A stretch of DNA of 64,000 nt, taken from assembly GCA_036501665.1 (NCBI GenBank), contig DASXZW010000035.1, positions 62,001-126,000 of the forward strand, read 5' to 3'. Below, one piece after another: positions 28,601 to 34,143 of the stretch (positions within the stretch are counted from its first letter, which is position 1; each line of letters begins with the position of its first letter). A program made the position numbers and the translations under genes. The notes below the pieces were generated by a model. It was not told the DNA's origin, did not search any database, and saw only the letters and a list, made by a program, of their open reading frames with translations. The stretch is from DATAUD01 sp036501665 (GTDB lineage Bacteria; Verrucomicrobiota; Verrucomicrobiia; Limisphaerales; Palsa-1400).

Positions 28601-30428
28601 GTCGATGACCTTCGCCGATTTCATCGCCGGCCTGAATCTTGAAGTCAAAATTGCTCCCGCGACATCCGCCGACCTCCCGCGCGTTGCGCAACTCACCCAA
28701 CGCACAAATCAATTCAACGTTAGCGGAAAGCGCCGCGCCGAAAGCGAACTTCGACAGCTTCCAGATCAATTCAAGATTTGGACAGTTTCCGCCAAAGACC
28801 GTTTCGGCGATTACGGCCTCGTCGGCGTCCTGATCTTCGAGGTGAAAGAGAAAAGTGTTGTCGTTGACACGTTCCTCCTAAGCTGCCGCGCCCTCGGCAA
28901 AGGAGTCGAACACCGAATGCTCGCGGAGTTGGGAAAACACGCCGTTCAAATCAGCGCATCTCAGGTGGACATTCCTTTCATAAATTTGCCCCGCAACAAA
29001 CCTGCCCTCGATTTCCTCCAAAGCGTTCGCGCAACCCATCAACAACCATCCGCCGATTCATCCGTATTCCATTTTCCTGCAAACGCCGCCGCCGCAATCG
29101 AATTCAATACAACCAGTCCGAATCACGAATCGCACAAAAGTGCCGAACCCGCTCGCGAAGCACACGCGCTCTCTTCCACGAAATTTTCCAAATACCGCGG
29201 GATTGCCCTCGACTCGCTCGACATCACAAAAATTCACGAAAAGATCGAGCATCAACGCGCATTTCGCCCCGCCGCATCCACAGCCAAAACCGCCCCGCAA
29301 ACCGAAACCGAACGCAAACTCTGCGATCTCTGGCAGCGCCTCCTCCGCGTCGAACGCGTGGGAATCGACGACGATTTCTTTAAACTCGGCGGTCATTCGC
29401 TGCTCGCCGTCCGCCTCTTCGCTGAAATCGAAAAATCAACCGGCAAAAAGCTTCCGCTCGTCACAATTTTTCAAACGCCAACAATCCGTCGGCTCGCCGC
29501 TATAATTGACACCGAATCTCCCCAGGAATCCGACACCGTCTTGGCGCCGATCCAGCCAAACGGCAGCAGGCCTCCGCTTTATCTCGTGCATGGCGCGGGC
29601 GGAGATGTCCTCTGGGGCTATGCCAATCTCGTTGCGCACATGCCGCCCGACCAACCCATCTTCGCGATCAAGTCCCTCGGCCAGTCCGGCAACGTTGAAT
29701 ATCAGTCCCTCGAAGAAATGGCCGCCCGCTACCTGGAAGCGGTCAAAGCCCGCCAGCCGGACGGCCCCTATTATCTCGGCGGCTACTGCTTCGGTGGAAA
29801 CGTCGCCTACGAAATGGCCCGCCAACTCAAGAGTCAAGGCGAAGAAGTCGCTCTCGTCGCTCTGCTTGACACTGCGCCTGCCAATGCTGGTTACGAAAAA
29901 GTTTGCTGGTGGCGTCCCGAATTCCTCGGCCAATTCACGCGCAACTTTTATTATTGGATGGAAGATTTTCGCGCGCTCGAAGTCCGGGATCGCCGCCGAT
30001 TCGTGACGCGCAAACTCCGAACATTCGCCCGAAAACTCGCCGTGGCGATAGGAGCGAAACCCGTCGAATCCTCCGTCGATCTCGAAGAAGTCATTGACCC
30101 CGCGCACTTCTCCCAACACGAACTGAAGCTTTGGGAAATCCATCTCCAGGCCCTCGAATCGCACGTGCAGCAACCCTATTCCGGGCACGTCACACTGTTT
30201 CGCACGCGCGGCCATCCGCTCCTCTCATCGTTCGCTCCCGATTTGCGATGGGGCGGTCTCGCGGCTGACGGCGTTACTGTCAATCTAATTCCCGGTTCGC
30301 ACGAAAATATTTTCATGGAGCCGAACGTCCAGGCACTCGCCCAAGTATTGACAAAGTCGCTTTCAGAAATTCAGGCGCGCGCAACAGCAAACGAAAACAA
30401 CTCGGCCCTTCGCCATGACATTGCTTAA
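19617..30428 (+). CDS. Nonribosomal peptide synthetase 3: C-A-T-TE-(half C)-A-T-C-FkbH-T-TE
   Basis: A 3603-residue megasynthetase. Order by residue: C with MHHIVSDEWS (His161-162; HHxxxDE); A starting near 490 with pocket D-A-F-F-I-G-G-T-F (branched aliphatic); T with Ser1035; thioesterase 1 (about 1085-1362) with GGYCFGG and Cys1168; only the C-terminal half of a condensation domain (about 1365-1595); A starting near 1604 with pocket D-L-F-N-N-A-L-T-Y, matching the known Ala code DLFNNALTYK; T with Ser2131; a full C domain with MQHAISDGWS (Gln2319, catalytic His2320); an FkbH-like region (about 2636-3145) with DCDETLW at 2828-2834; T with Ser3261; thioesterase 2 with Cys3391, Asp3418 and His3562. 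No A domain lies between the last C and last T, so the FkbH region should supply a glyceryl unit. It overlaps the exporter gene by 14 bases. Confidence 0.95.
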   Translation: MSAIAENPLSSSASEKRARLAERLRRASDGNSPRPLSFSQQRLWFLDQLEPNSPLYNVPAVVRLTGNLDASALDCALQAIVERHEVLRSRFDCVGGTPAVTVSPESRFKLVVVECDSFDAAQQWYLEEVKRPFNLSASEPLLRASLVRLSPDDHLLVLNMHHIVSDEWSLKVLFRELQEIYTARLNSHAPALAALPIQYADYATWQRRSLDEESMRKQLGFWTEKLGNAPPMTELLTDHPRGHAPTYNGRSLTQHLDPSLKKPLEDLAAKSQSTPFMFFLAAFMAVVRRYTGMDDTTIATPIAGRNRMETEELIGFFVNTLLLRADLSGNPTFLELLQRVRSVALGAYANQDLPLEKLVEALKPERSLNHLVFTRIMFALQTRGEGDGLLELPGLKAEWIDVDTGTAKFDLTFVVQDTGSGLALRAEYNSDLFDEGTVRRLFSHYENLLRGIVENPEQRLSELPLLGADERRQLLIDWNDNATDYPRQQCIHELFEAQARQRPDALAVIFGAESLTYCDLNARANQLAHYLRSQNLEPGAPVAICVERSVQMAVGFLGILKAGGAYVPLDPAYPKERLAFMLDDTRTSILLTREAFLRRFPHRGVKPICLDTDSGLISSQSAENPINHSKPEDVAYIVYTSGSTGQPKGVAVPHRAVNRLVFKTNYIELNSNDRIAQVSNISFDAATFEIWGALLNGGQLRGITIDVALSPKEFAVELREQGITAMFLTSALFSHLAFELPGAFSTLKTLIAGGEALDPKAVRAVLKDNPSLRLVNGYGPTENTTFTCCALLRNVPENAASVPIGRPISNTQVYILDENRHPVPIGVAGELYTGGDGLARGYWNRPELTAEKFVLHQFTPDGPCQYLYRTGDNARFLPDGNIEFLGRADGQIKIRGFRVELGEIEAALSKCHGVKESVVISTGARAGETRLIAYFTPSGKRPPKSSQLRTFLEEHLPTYMVPSAFVQMEALPLTQNGKVDRRALPEPERVRPALEKKYASPRDAIELQLTKIWENILGVEPVGIEDRFFDLGGHSLLAVRVVAQIEKTFGKKLPLVSIFLAPTIEKLAERIRDEMRGDNVAPENSVVALQPKGSSPPFFFVHGAGGGMFWGYVNLAQRLGTDQPVFGLTSRGLDGRAEFEKIEEMAAHYITQLRSIQPRGPYYLGGYCFGGNVAFEMARQLDSQGEKVALLSLFNCAPPNSSYLRPQWTAKWCARLFKNLLYWIGYCRQWTPTQRRDFIRWKWSRLKAWLTPSPRQNASEPPQIDADKLIDLASLPEQQRGLWQAHIRALMNFHPRPYFGCVQLFRSPGHPLWCSFEPDYGWGELARGGVSITIVSGAHEKILEVPWVDETASALKTVLDQNREGDLEFWKRELAGAPALLELPGSRSRPAKRTGKFREETKVLPVALTERMKALDPSLLALAALNIVLHRYSGQEEILIGLQVAPDQKPSNVVVLRSRFCGNPSGEQLLDQMHASSKAALQHAELPFAKVIAELCPTPDPAFHPLVQFFFTSSNLPAPEGIDLRLSIIADERGTSLRLAYAEDLFEQPAMQRMLGHLETVLSWLATDPAQPLSQLSILTSAESDLILNQWTRTEKKYPSDKTLIQLFEEQCAQSPNATALVCGTTRLSYQELCLRSRRVARQLQAHGVGVNDRVGICLERSEEMVAGILGALQAGGAYVPLDPAYPKPRLEFIAGAAEMKVLLTRQKFRDLFPTGNTPLLCIEDFAGESDGPVTGGASTSDLAYVLYTSGSTGQPKGVALENRSAVAFVSWARDVFTAEELSGVLLSTSICFDLSIFELFVPLCCGGKVILAENALALPRLPAAGEVTLINTVPSAIRELLRVNGVPPSVRVVNLAGEPLQTAVVDQIYSDTSVNKVYDLYGPTETTTYSTFTLRKSGEPATIGRPLANEQVYILDKQMQPMPIGIPGDLYIGGAGLARGYLNRPDLTAERFLANPHRPGERIYKTGDVARWREDGNLVYLGRSDHQVKIRGFRIELGEIESSLKSHSSVCDAIVVVREDRPNDKRLAAYVVFRPGQQATADELRACVARKLPQYMVPAHIVFLPQLPMTPNGKVDRQALPAPKPDEGPSRDFDPPLEGLESQIAKIWSEVLGLDRVGATENFLELGGHSLMAVQVTSRLRETLNVDLPLTCVFEAPTVRGLATRINSGRWQTDTTAIPELKPSSRGNSSPASFMQEQLWVLHQLDKNSDAYNVPVAVQIKGSLDSSALQSSLDAIVRRHEALRTTLKISDGVLVQVADPSLEIKIALKDLRGETGPQTNEFLRAESQRPFDLESGPLIRATLAQTGEKEHALVIVMQHAISDGWSLDVLFRELGANYRSLVEEGAAQNESSLEVQFADYVQWQRAWMQGGRLDRELTYWKEKLASAPSEISLPTDFPASENSVKKVGRHKIELPKQLSRDLAQLGKSEGATPFMVLMAALAITLRKWSGQTDLVLGTVVAGRNRREVEPLIGCFMNFLPLRFKISGEESNLEVVRAAKAEVIDGQTHQDCPFGRIVESLSVQRSANRNPIYNVALLYQNSPEMPRFGKAVECAPIELGSGSALLDMRFEANETENGTVLQCEYNAALFEGKTIQHLLSAIQSELENLSRSPNAKTLDANLHSALVEQAHSARARTNLQTVVISSTFTAEPIETALRYWLDELEIPSEIKFAPYNQVFQQLLNSSSELAANKRGLNVLLVRLQDWKSSSARQEFAHAIQSASARGSAPMLICFCPPSRIIAADKVKARELQQIENALQTELSAFESIHIATSRELTSLYPLADYDDPASDELGNIPYTPAFFTALATTIARKFHAVRRPAYKVIALDCDETLWSGRCAEDGPNGIRIDPARQALQQFMLRQQENGKLLVVCSKNDKADVDAVFSNGVPMPLKREHFVAWRVNWRPKSENLKSLARELNLGLDSIIFVDDNPVECAEVEAHCPEVVTLHLPDDPDLIPRFLDHCWAFDQPKTTAEDQARAEMYRQNHLRDEFQSQSMTFADFIAGLNLEVKIAPATSADLPRVAQLTQRTNQFNVSGKRRAESELRQLPDQFKIWTVSAKDRFGDYGLVGVLIFEVKEKSVVVDTFLLSCRALGKGVEHRMLAELGKHAVQISASQVDIPFINLPRNKPALDFLQSVRATHQQPSADSSVFHFPANAAAAIEFNTTSPNHESHKSAEPAREAHALSSTKFSKYRGIALDSLDITKIHEKIEHQRAFRPAASTAKTAPQTETERKLCDLWQRLLRVERVGIDDDFFKLGGHSLLAVRLFAEIEKSTGKKLPLVTIFQTPTIRRLAAIIDTESPQESDTVLAPIQPNGSRPPLYLVHGAGGDVLWGYANLVAHMPPDQPIFAIKSLGQSGNVEYQSLEEMAARYLEAVKARQPDGPYYLGGYCFGGNVAYEMARQLKSQGEEVALVALLDTAPANAGYEKVCWWRPEFLGQFTRNFYYWMEDFRALEVRDRRRFVTRKLRTFARKLAVAIGAKPVESSVDLEEVIDPAHFSQHELKLWEIHLQALESHVQQPYSGHVTLFRTRGHPLLSSFAPDLRWGGLAADGVTVNLIPGSHENIFMEPNVQALAQVLTKSLSEIQARATANENNSALRHDIA
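22869..24401 (+). other. Internal thioesterase joined to a half condensation domain (inside NRPS 3)
   Basis: The thioesterase begins after the fourth carrier (PPFFFVHGAGGGMFWGYVN), carries GPYYLGGYCFGGNVAFEMAR with Cys1168 in the nucleophile position, and ends near SGAHEKILEVPW (His1339). Where the usual acidic residue follows strand 6, it has LSLFNCAP (Asn1195). The next sequence, EFWKRELAGAPALLELPGS, matches the point in condensation domains just after the N-terminal lobe, and the C-terminal lobe then continues to the next A domain. No HHxxxDG motif exists between the carrier and that A domain. Confidence 0.8.
27522..29051 (+). other. FkbH-like glyceryl-loading region (inside NRPS 3)
   Basis: The region has the three parts of fused FkbH proteins: an N-terminal part (TVVISSTFTAEPIETALRYW, FAPYNQVFQQLL), a HAD phosphatase core with VIALDCDETLWSGRCAEDG, LLVVCSKNDKADVDAVF and IIFVDDNPVECAEVE, and a C-terminal GNAT-like part (RVAQLTQRTNQFNVSGKR). 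Known FkbH enzymes dephosphorylate 1,3-bisphosphoglycerate and place a glyceryl group on a carrier protein. Here it stands between a condensation domain and the last carrier, where an adenylation domain would normally be. Confidence 0.85.
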
Positions 30429-32076
30429 ATTCATCGTTCGCACCTGCCGCGGACTCGTCATCGCCACGATCGCGATGGCTCTGTTAAGCGGCGCTTGCAA
30501 CGCCGGCCTGATCGCCCTCGTCAACGTCGCCCTCACCGAAACCACCCCGGCAGGCCGCGGCATGATCTGGGCTTTCGTCGCCTTGGGATTGGGCAAGGTC
30601 GTCTCGCTTTTCTTCTCACAAGCAGTCCTCGCTGGCTTCTCGCAAAAAGCCGTTGCTGAACTCCGCCGTGACCTCATCAAAAAAATCCTCGCCGTTCCCT
30701 TGCGCGATTTGGAAAAACTCGGGACGCCCCGCATCCTCGCTGCGCTTACCGACGACGTCTTCAACGTCACCCAGGCCCTCCTTGCTGTTCCTGTGATCGC
30801 CGTGAACGCCGCAATCCTCCTTGGCGGCGCAATTTATCTCGGCTGGCTCTCCTGGAAAATCCTCGCGTCGATCGGTGTCGTCATCGCCGCCGGAGCGCTC
30901 GGTTATCTCGCGGTCATTTCAAGCGCGCTGCGATTCTGCCGATGGGCGCGCGAGGAAGAAGACAAACTCTTCGGCTACTTCCGCGCGTTGACCGACGGCA
31001 TCAAGGAACTGAAGCTCCACCGAAACCGTCGCGGCGCATTTTTCTCCGGCAACATCGAGACTGTGACTGCCGCCTGCCAGCGCCACAACGTTTCCGCCGA
31101 AGTCCGTTTTGCCGCCGCGCAAAGCTGGAGCCACCTTCTCTATTTCGCGTTGATCGGCTTGATTCTTTTCCTCGCTCCCAGCCTCGGCGCTTTCAGCAAC
31201 CGCACGCTGACCGGCTTCGTCGTCACGACTCTGTACTTGATGGGTCCCTTGCAAGGAGTTCTCAGCAGCTTTTCGCTTTTCGGCCGCGCCCGTGTTGCGC
31301 TTCAAAAAGTCCAGGAACTCGGCGTCTCGCTCGCAGAACATTCCACGGAACAATGGGATGCCAAGAACGATGGAAAACCTCCGCTCTTCAAAAGCCTCGA
31401 ATTGCGCGATGTCGTCCACTCCTACCATCGCGAGCAGGACGACACCAGCTTCGTCCTTGGCCCCGTCAACATGAGTTTTCAACCCGGCGAAACTGTTTTT
31501 TTGGTCGGCGGCAACGGCAGCGGCAAATCCACTCTCGCAAAAATCATCACCGGCCTCTACCTGCCGGAGCAGGGCGAGATACGCCTCGATGGGAAGTCGG
31601 TGACGAATGAAAGTCGCGACGCCTACCGCCAGCTTTTCTCCGCCGTCTTTGCGGATTTCTTTGTTTTTGACAATTTGCTCGGGCTTGAAGGCGCGGATCT
31701 CGATGGCCGCGCCGCGATGTATCTCGAGGAATTGCATCTGAATCACAAAGTCCGAATCACCAACGGCGCGCTTTCCACAACCGCCGTTTCGACGGGCCAG
31801 CGCAAGCGCCTCGCCCTGCTGACCGCCTACCTTGAGGACCGCCCTTTCTATCTGTTCGACGAATGGGCTTCCGATCAGGACCCCTATTTTAAAAATATTT
31901 TTTACACCAAAATTCTTCCTGACCTCAAGGCGCGCGGCAAAACGATCCTTGTCATCACGCACGACGACCGCTATTTCGATTTGGCCGACCGCATCGTCAA
32001 ACTGGACTACGGCAAAGTGACCTCGCAGGAGGCGCTGAGTCAAACATCGGAGCCAGTCCGCGTTTTTGCGGGATAA
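30415..32076 (+). CDS. Cyclic-peptide-type ABC exporter (PvdE/SyrD-like)
   Basis: A 553-residue fused ABC half-transporter. The first 290 or so residues hold about six membrane segments. The nucleotide-binding domain has Walker A VGGNGSGKSTLAKII, signature VSTGQRKRLALL and Walker B YLFDEWASDQDPYFKN. The DEWAxDQDP form is characteristic of exporters of NRPS products such as PvdE and SyrD. It overlaps the end of NRPS 3 by 14 bases, so it is translated with the synthetase and very likely moves its product, or a lipid-linked precursor, across the inner membrane. It is the last gene of the NRPS operon; the GH15 gene follows after 20 bases and may be read through. Confidence 0.92.
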   Translation: MTLLKFIVRTCRGLVIATIAMALLSGACNAGLIALVNVALTETTPAGRGMIWAFVALGLGKVVSLFFSQAVLAGFSQKAVAELRRDLIKKILAVPLRDLEKLGTPRILAALTDDVFNVTQALLAVPVIAVNAAILLGGAIYLGWLSWKILASIGVVIAAGALGYLAVISSALRFCRWAREEEDKLFGYFRALTDGIKELKLHRNRRGAFFSGNIETVTAACQRHNVSAEVRFAAAQSWSHLLYFALIGLILFLAPSLGAFSNRTLTGFVVTTLYLMGPLQGVLSSFSLFGRARVALQKVQELGVSLAEHSTEQWDAKNDGKPPLFKSLELRDVVHSYHREQDDTSFVLGPVNMSFQPGETVFLVGGNGSGKSTLAKIITGLYLPEQGEIRLDGKSVTNESRDAYRQLFSAVFADFFVFDNLLGLEGADLDGRAAMYLEELHLNHKVRITNGALSTTAVSTGQRKRLALLTAYLEDRPFYLFDEWASDQDPYFKNIFYTKILPDLKARGKTILVITHDDRYFDLADRIVKLDYGKVTSQEALSQTSEPVRVFAG

Positions 32077-32096
32077 GTCGAGAGGAAAGGGGAAAT

Positions 32097-33902
32097 ATGG
32101 ATTACGAGCCGATTGAAAATTACGGGGTCATCGGCGATCTGCACACGGCGGCGCTGGTGAGCATGAAAGGGTCGATTGACTTCATGTGCTTCCCGCGCTT
32201 CGATTCGCCGACCATTTTTGCAGCTCTGCTCGATCACGAAAAAGGCGGGCGATTCCAAATCGAACCAACGCACGACGGCCACAAAACCCGCCAGCGCTAT
32301 TTTCCCGATACAAATATCCTCTTGACGCGATTTTTGGAGGAGCGCGGCGTCGCCGAAATTTCCGATTTCATGGCGATTGAGCACCTCGGTCACTCTCACA
32401 CTCTGGTGCGCCGCGTCAAAGTGGTCCGGGGCCAATTCAAATTTCGGATGATTTGCGCGCCGCGATTCGACTACGGTCGCGCCCCGCATAAAATCGAAAG
32501 GGCCGACGGCACAATCCTCATTCGCCCACAAGGAAAAGATCTCCCTGTGCTGCGGTTGCGCTCGACCATCGACTTAAAAATCCACAACGGCGACATTTCC
32601 TCGGAATTCCAATTGCGCGCCGGCGAAACCGCTTCATTCATCCTCGAAGAAGCCAAGCCCGGCGAAGAATCCCCCTCCAAATCTCCGGATTACGTCGCCG
32701 ACACATTTAAGGAGACGATGAATTTTTGGCTCGACTGGGTCGGCCACTCCAAATATCGCGGGCGCTGGCGCGAAATGGTCAATCGCTCCGCGTTGACGCT
32801 CAAACTTCTCACCTCCTCGAAATTCGGTTCCATCGTCGCCTCGCCCACTTTCGGACTCCCGGAAAACATCGGCGGCCCGCGCAATTGGGATTACCGCTTC
32901 ACCTGGGTGCGCGACGCTTCCTTTACGCTGTATGCTCTGATGCGCCTCGGTTATCGCGACGAAGCCCGCGCTTTCATGGGCTGGATCGAGCAGCGGTGCG
33001 ACGAGTTGAAACCAGGCCGCCCCTTGCAAGTAATGTATCGCATCGACGGCAGCACGGACTTGCCGGAAAAAATTCTGCGCAACTTTGAAGGCTACAAAGG
33101 CTCGCGCCCCGTGCGAATCGGAAATGCCGCGTGCGATCAACTGCAACTCGATATCTACGGAGAACTGATGGACTCCGTATTTATTTATGACAGGCACGAC
33201 GAACCGATTTCCTACGGCTTTTGGATGAATCTCACGCGCCTCGTGGAATGGGTCTGCTCGAACTGGCGCAAACCCGACGAAGGCATCTGGGAAATGCGCG
33301 GCGGCAAAAGGAATTTCCTTTATTCACGCGCCATGTGCTGGGTCGCAATCGACCGCGCCATGAAAATCGCCCAACGCCGCTCCTTTCCCGCGCCGCTCGT
33401 TCGCTGGCACAAAATCCGCGATGAAATCTACCAGAGCGTTTACAAGGATTTCTGGAATCCCAAACTTGAAGCATTCGTCCAGTTCCGCGGCGCAAAGGCT
33501 CTCGATGCCGCTGCGCTTCTCTTGCCGCTCGTTAATTTTATCAGCCCAACCGACCCCCGCTGGCGGTCAACTCTAAAAGCAATAGAAACCAACCTCGTCG
33601 AAGACTCGCTCGTCTATCGTTACCGCCGCAACAACGGCACGCCCGATGGAATTCCCTTCGCGGAAGGCACATTTTCCATGTGTTCCTTCTGGTACGTCGA
33701 ATGCCTCGCTCGCGGTCACGATCTTAAAAAAGCCCGGTTCATTTTCGAAAAAGCTCTCGGTTACGCAAACCACCTCGGCCTCTACGCCGAACAACTCGGC
33801 CCTTGCGGCGAACACCTCGGCAATTTCCCGCAAGCCTTGTCCCACATCGCCCTCATCAGCGCCGCCTGGACCCTCGACGAACGCCTCAACCAAGCGGAGT
33901 AA
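32097..33902 (+). CDS. Glycoside hydrolase family 15 enzyme (glucoamylase/trehalase-like)
   Basis: A 601-residue cytoplasmic enzyme with no signal peptide. The N-terminal beta domain starts YEPIENYGVIGDLHTAALVS and includes IDFMCFPRFDSPTIFAALLD, typical of bacterial GH15 proteins. The (alpha/alpha)6 barrel has RNWDYRFTWVRDASFTLYAL and PDEGIWEMRGGKRNFLYSRA, the latter holding the expected catalytic acid Glu; the C-terminal YAEQLGPCGEHLGNFPQAL region carries the second acidic position. It should release glucose from alpha-linked glucans or trehalose. It follows the exporter by 20 bases but is more likely a metabolic gene than part of the peptide pathway. Confidence 0.9.
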   Translation: MDYEPIENYGVIGDLHTAALVSMKGSIDFMCFPRFDSPTIFAALLDHEKGGRFQIEPTHDGHKTRQRYFPDTNILLTRFLEERGVAEISDFMAIEHLGHSHTLVRRVKVVRGQFKFRMICAPRFDYGRAPHKIERADGTILIRPQGKDLPVLRLRSTIDLKIHNGDISSEFQLRAGETASFILEEAKPGEESPSKSPDYVADTFKETMNFWLDWVGHSKYRGRWREMVNRSALTLKLLTSSKFGSIVASPTFGLPENIGGPRNWDYRFTWVRDASFTLYALMRLGYRDEARAFMGWIEQRCDELKPGRPLQVMYRIDGSTDLPEKILRNFEGYKGSRPVRIGNAACDQLQLDIYGELMDSVFIYDRHDEPISYGFWMNLTRLVEWVCSNWRKPDEGIWEMRGGKRNFLYSRAMCWVAIDRAMKIAQRRSFPAPLVRWHKIRDEIYQSVYKDFWNPKLEAFVQFRGAKALDAAALLLPLVNFISPTDPRWRSTLKAIETNLVEDSLVYRYRRNNGTPDGIPFAEGTFSMCSFWYVECLARGHDLKKARFIFEKALGYANHLGLYAEQLGPCGEHLGNFPQALSHIALISAAWTLDERLNQAE

Positions 33903-33920
33903 TCCGCCATCGCCTTACCC

Positions 33921-33960
33921 GCGAAGCGTCTTGGAGTGCAGCACCGCGAGCGGTGCATCT
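33921..33960. repeat. Dispersed intergenic repeat, copy 1
   Basis: CGCGAAGCGTCTTGGAGTGC at 33921-33940 recurs at 49437-49456 with one change (CGCGAAGCGTTTTGGAGTGC). Here it continues into GCACCGCGAGCGGTGC, which can form a hairpin. It sits in the 241-base gap between the GH15 and first GH9 genes; the rest of that gap shows no gene or clear terminator. Confidence 0.55.
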
Positions 33961-34143
33961 CTTGTCTGTTCTGTCTCCATCCCTCTGGTGCTTTTTATTT
34001 TAAACATCCCTCCCACACCTCGTCATCCATCCTCCAATCCACCTGTCAGACAAACACTGACACCCCGCCTTCATTCCGTCTGACAAGAGAAATCGTTCTG
34101 CGCTGATTCCCTGCTTGCATCGGGGCGCCCACTATGACGCCCT

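Noticed and set aside
30919..32043. Open frame of 374 codons antisense to the ABC exporter
   Set aside because: The plus-strand frame has clear Walker A, signature and Walker B motifs; the antisense frame has none and reflects GC-rich codon bias.
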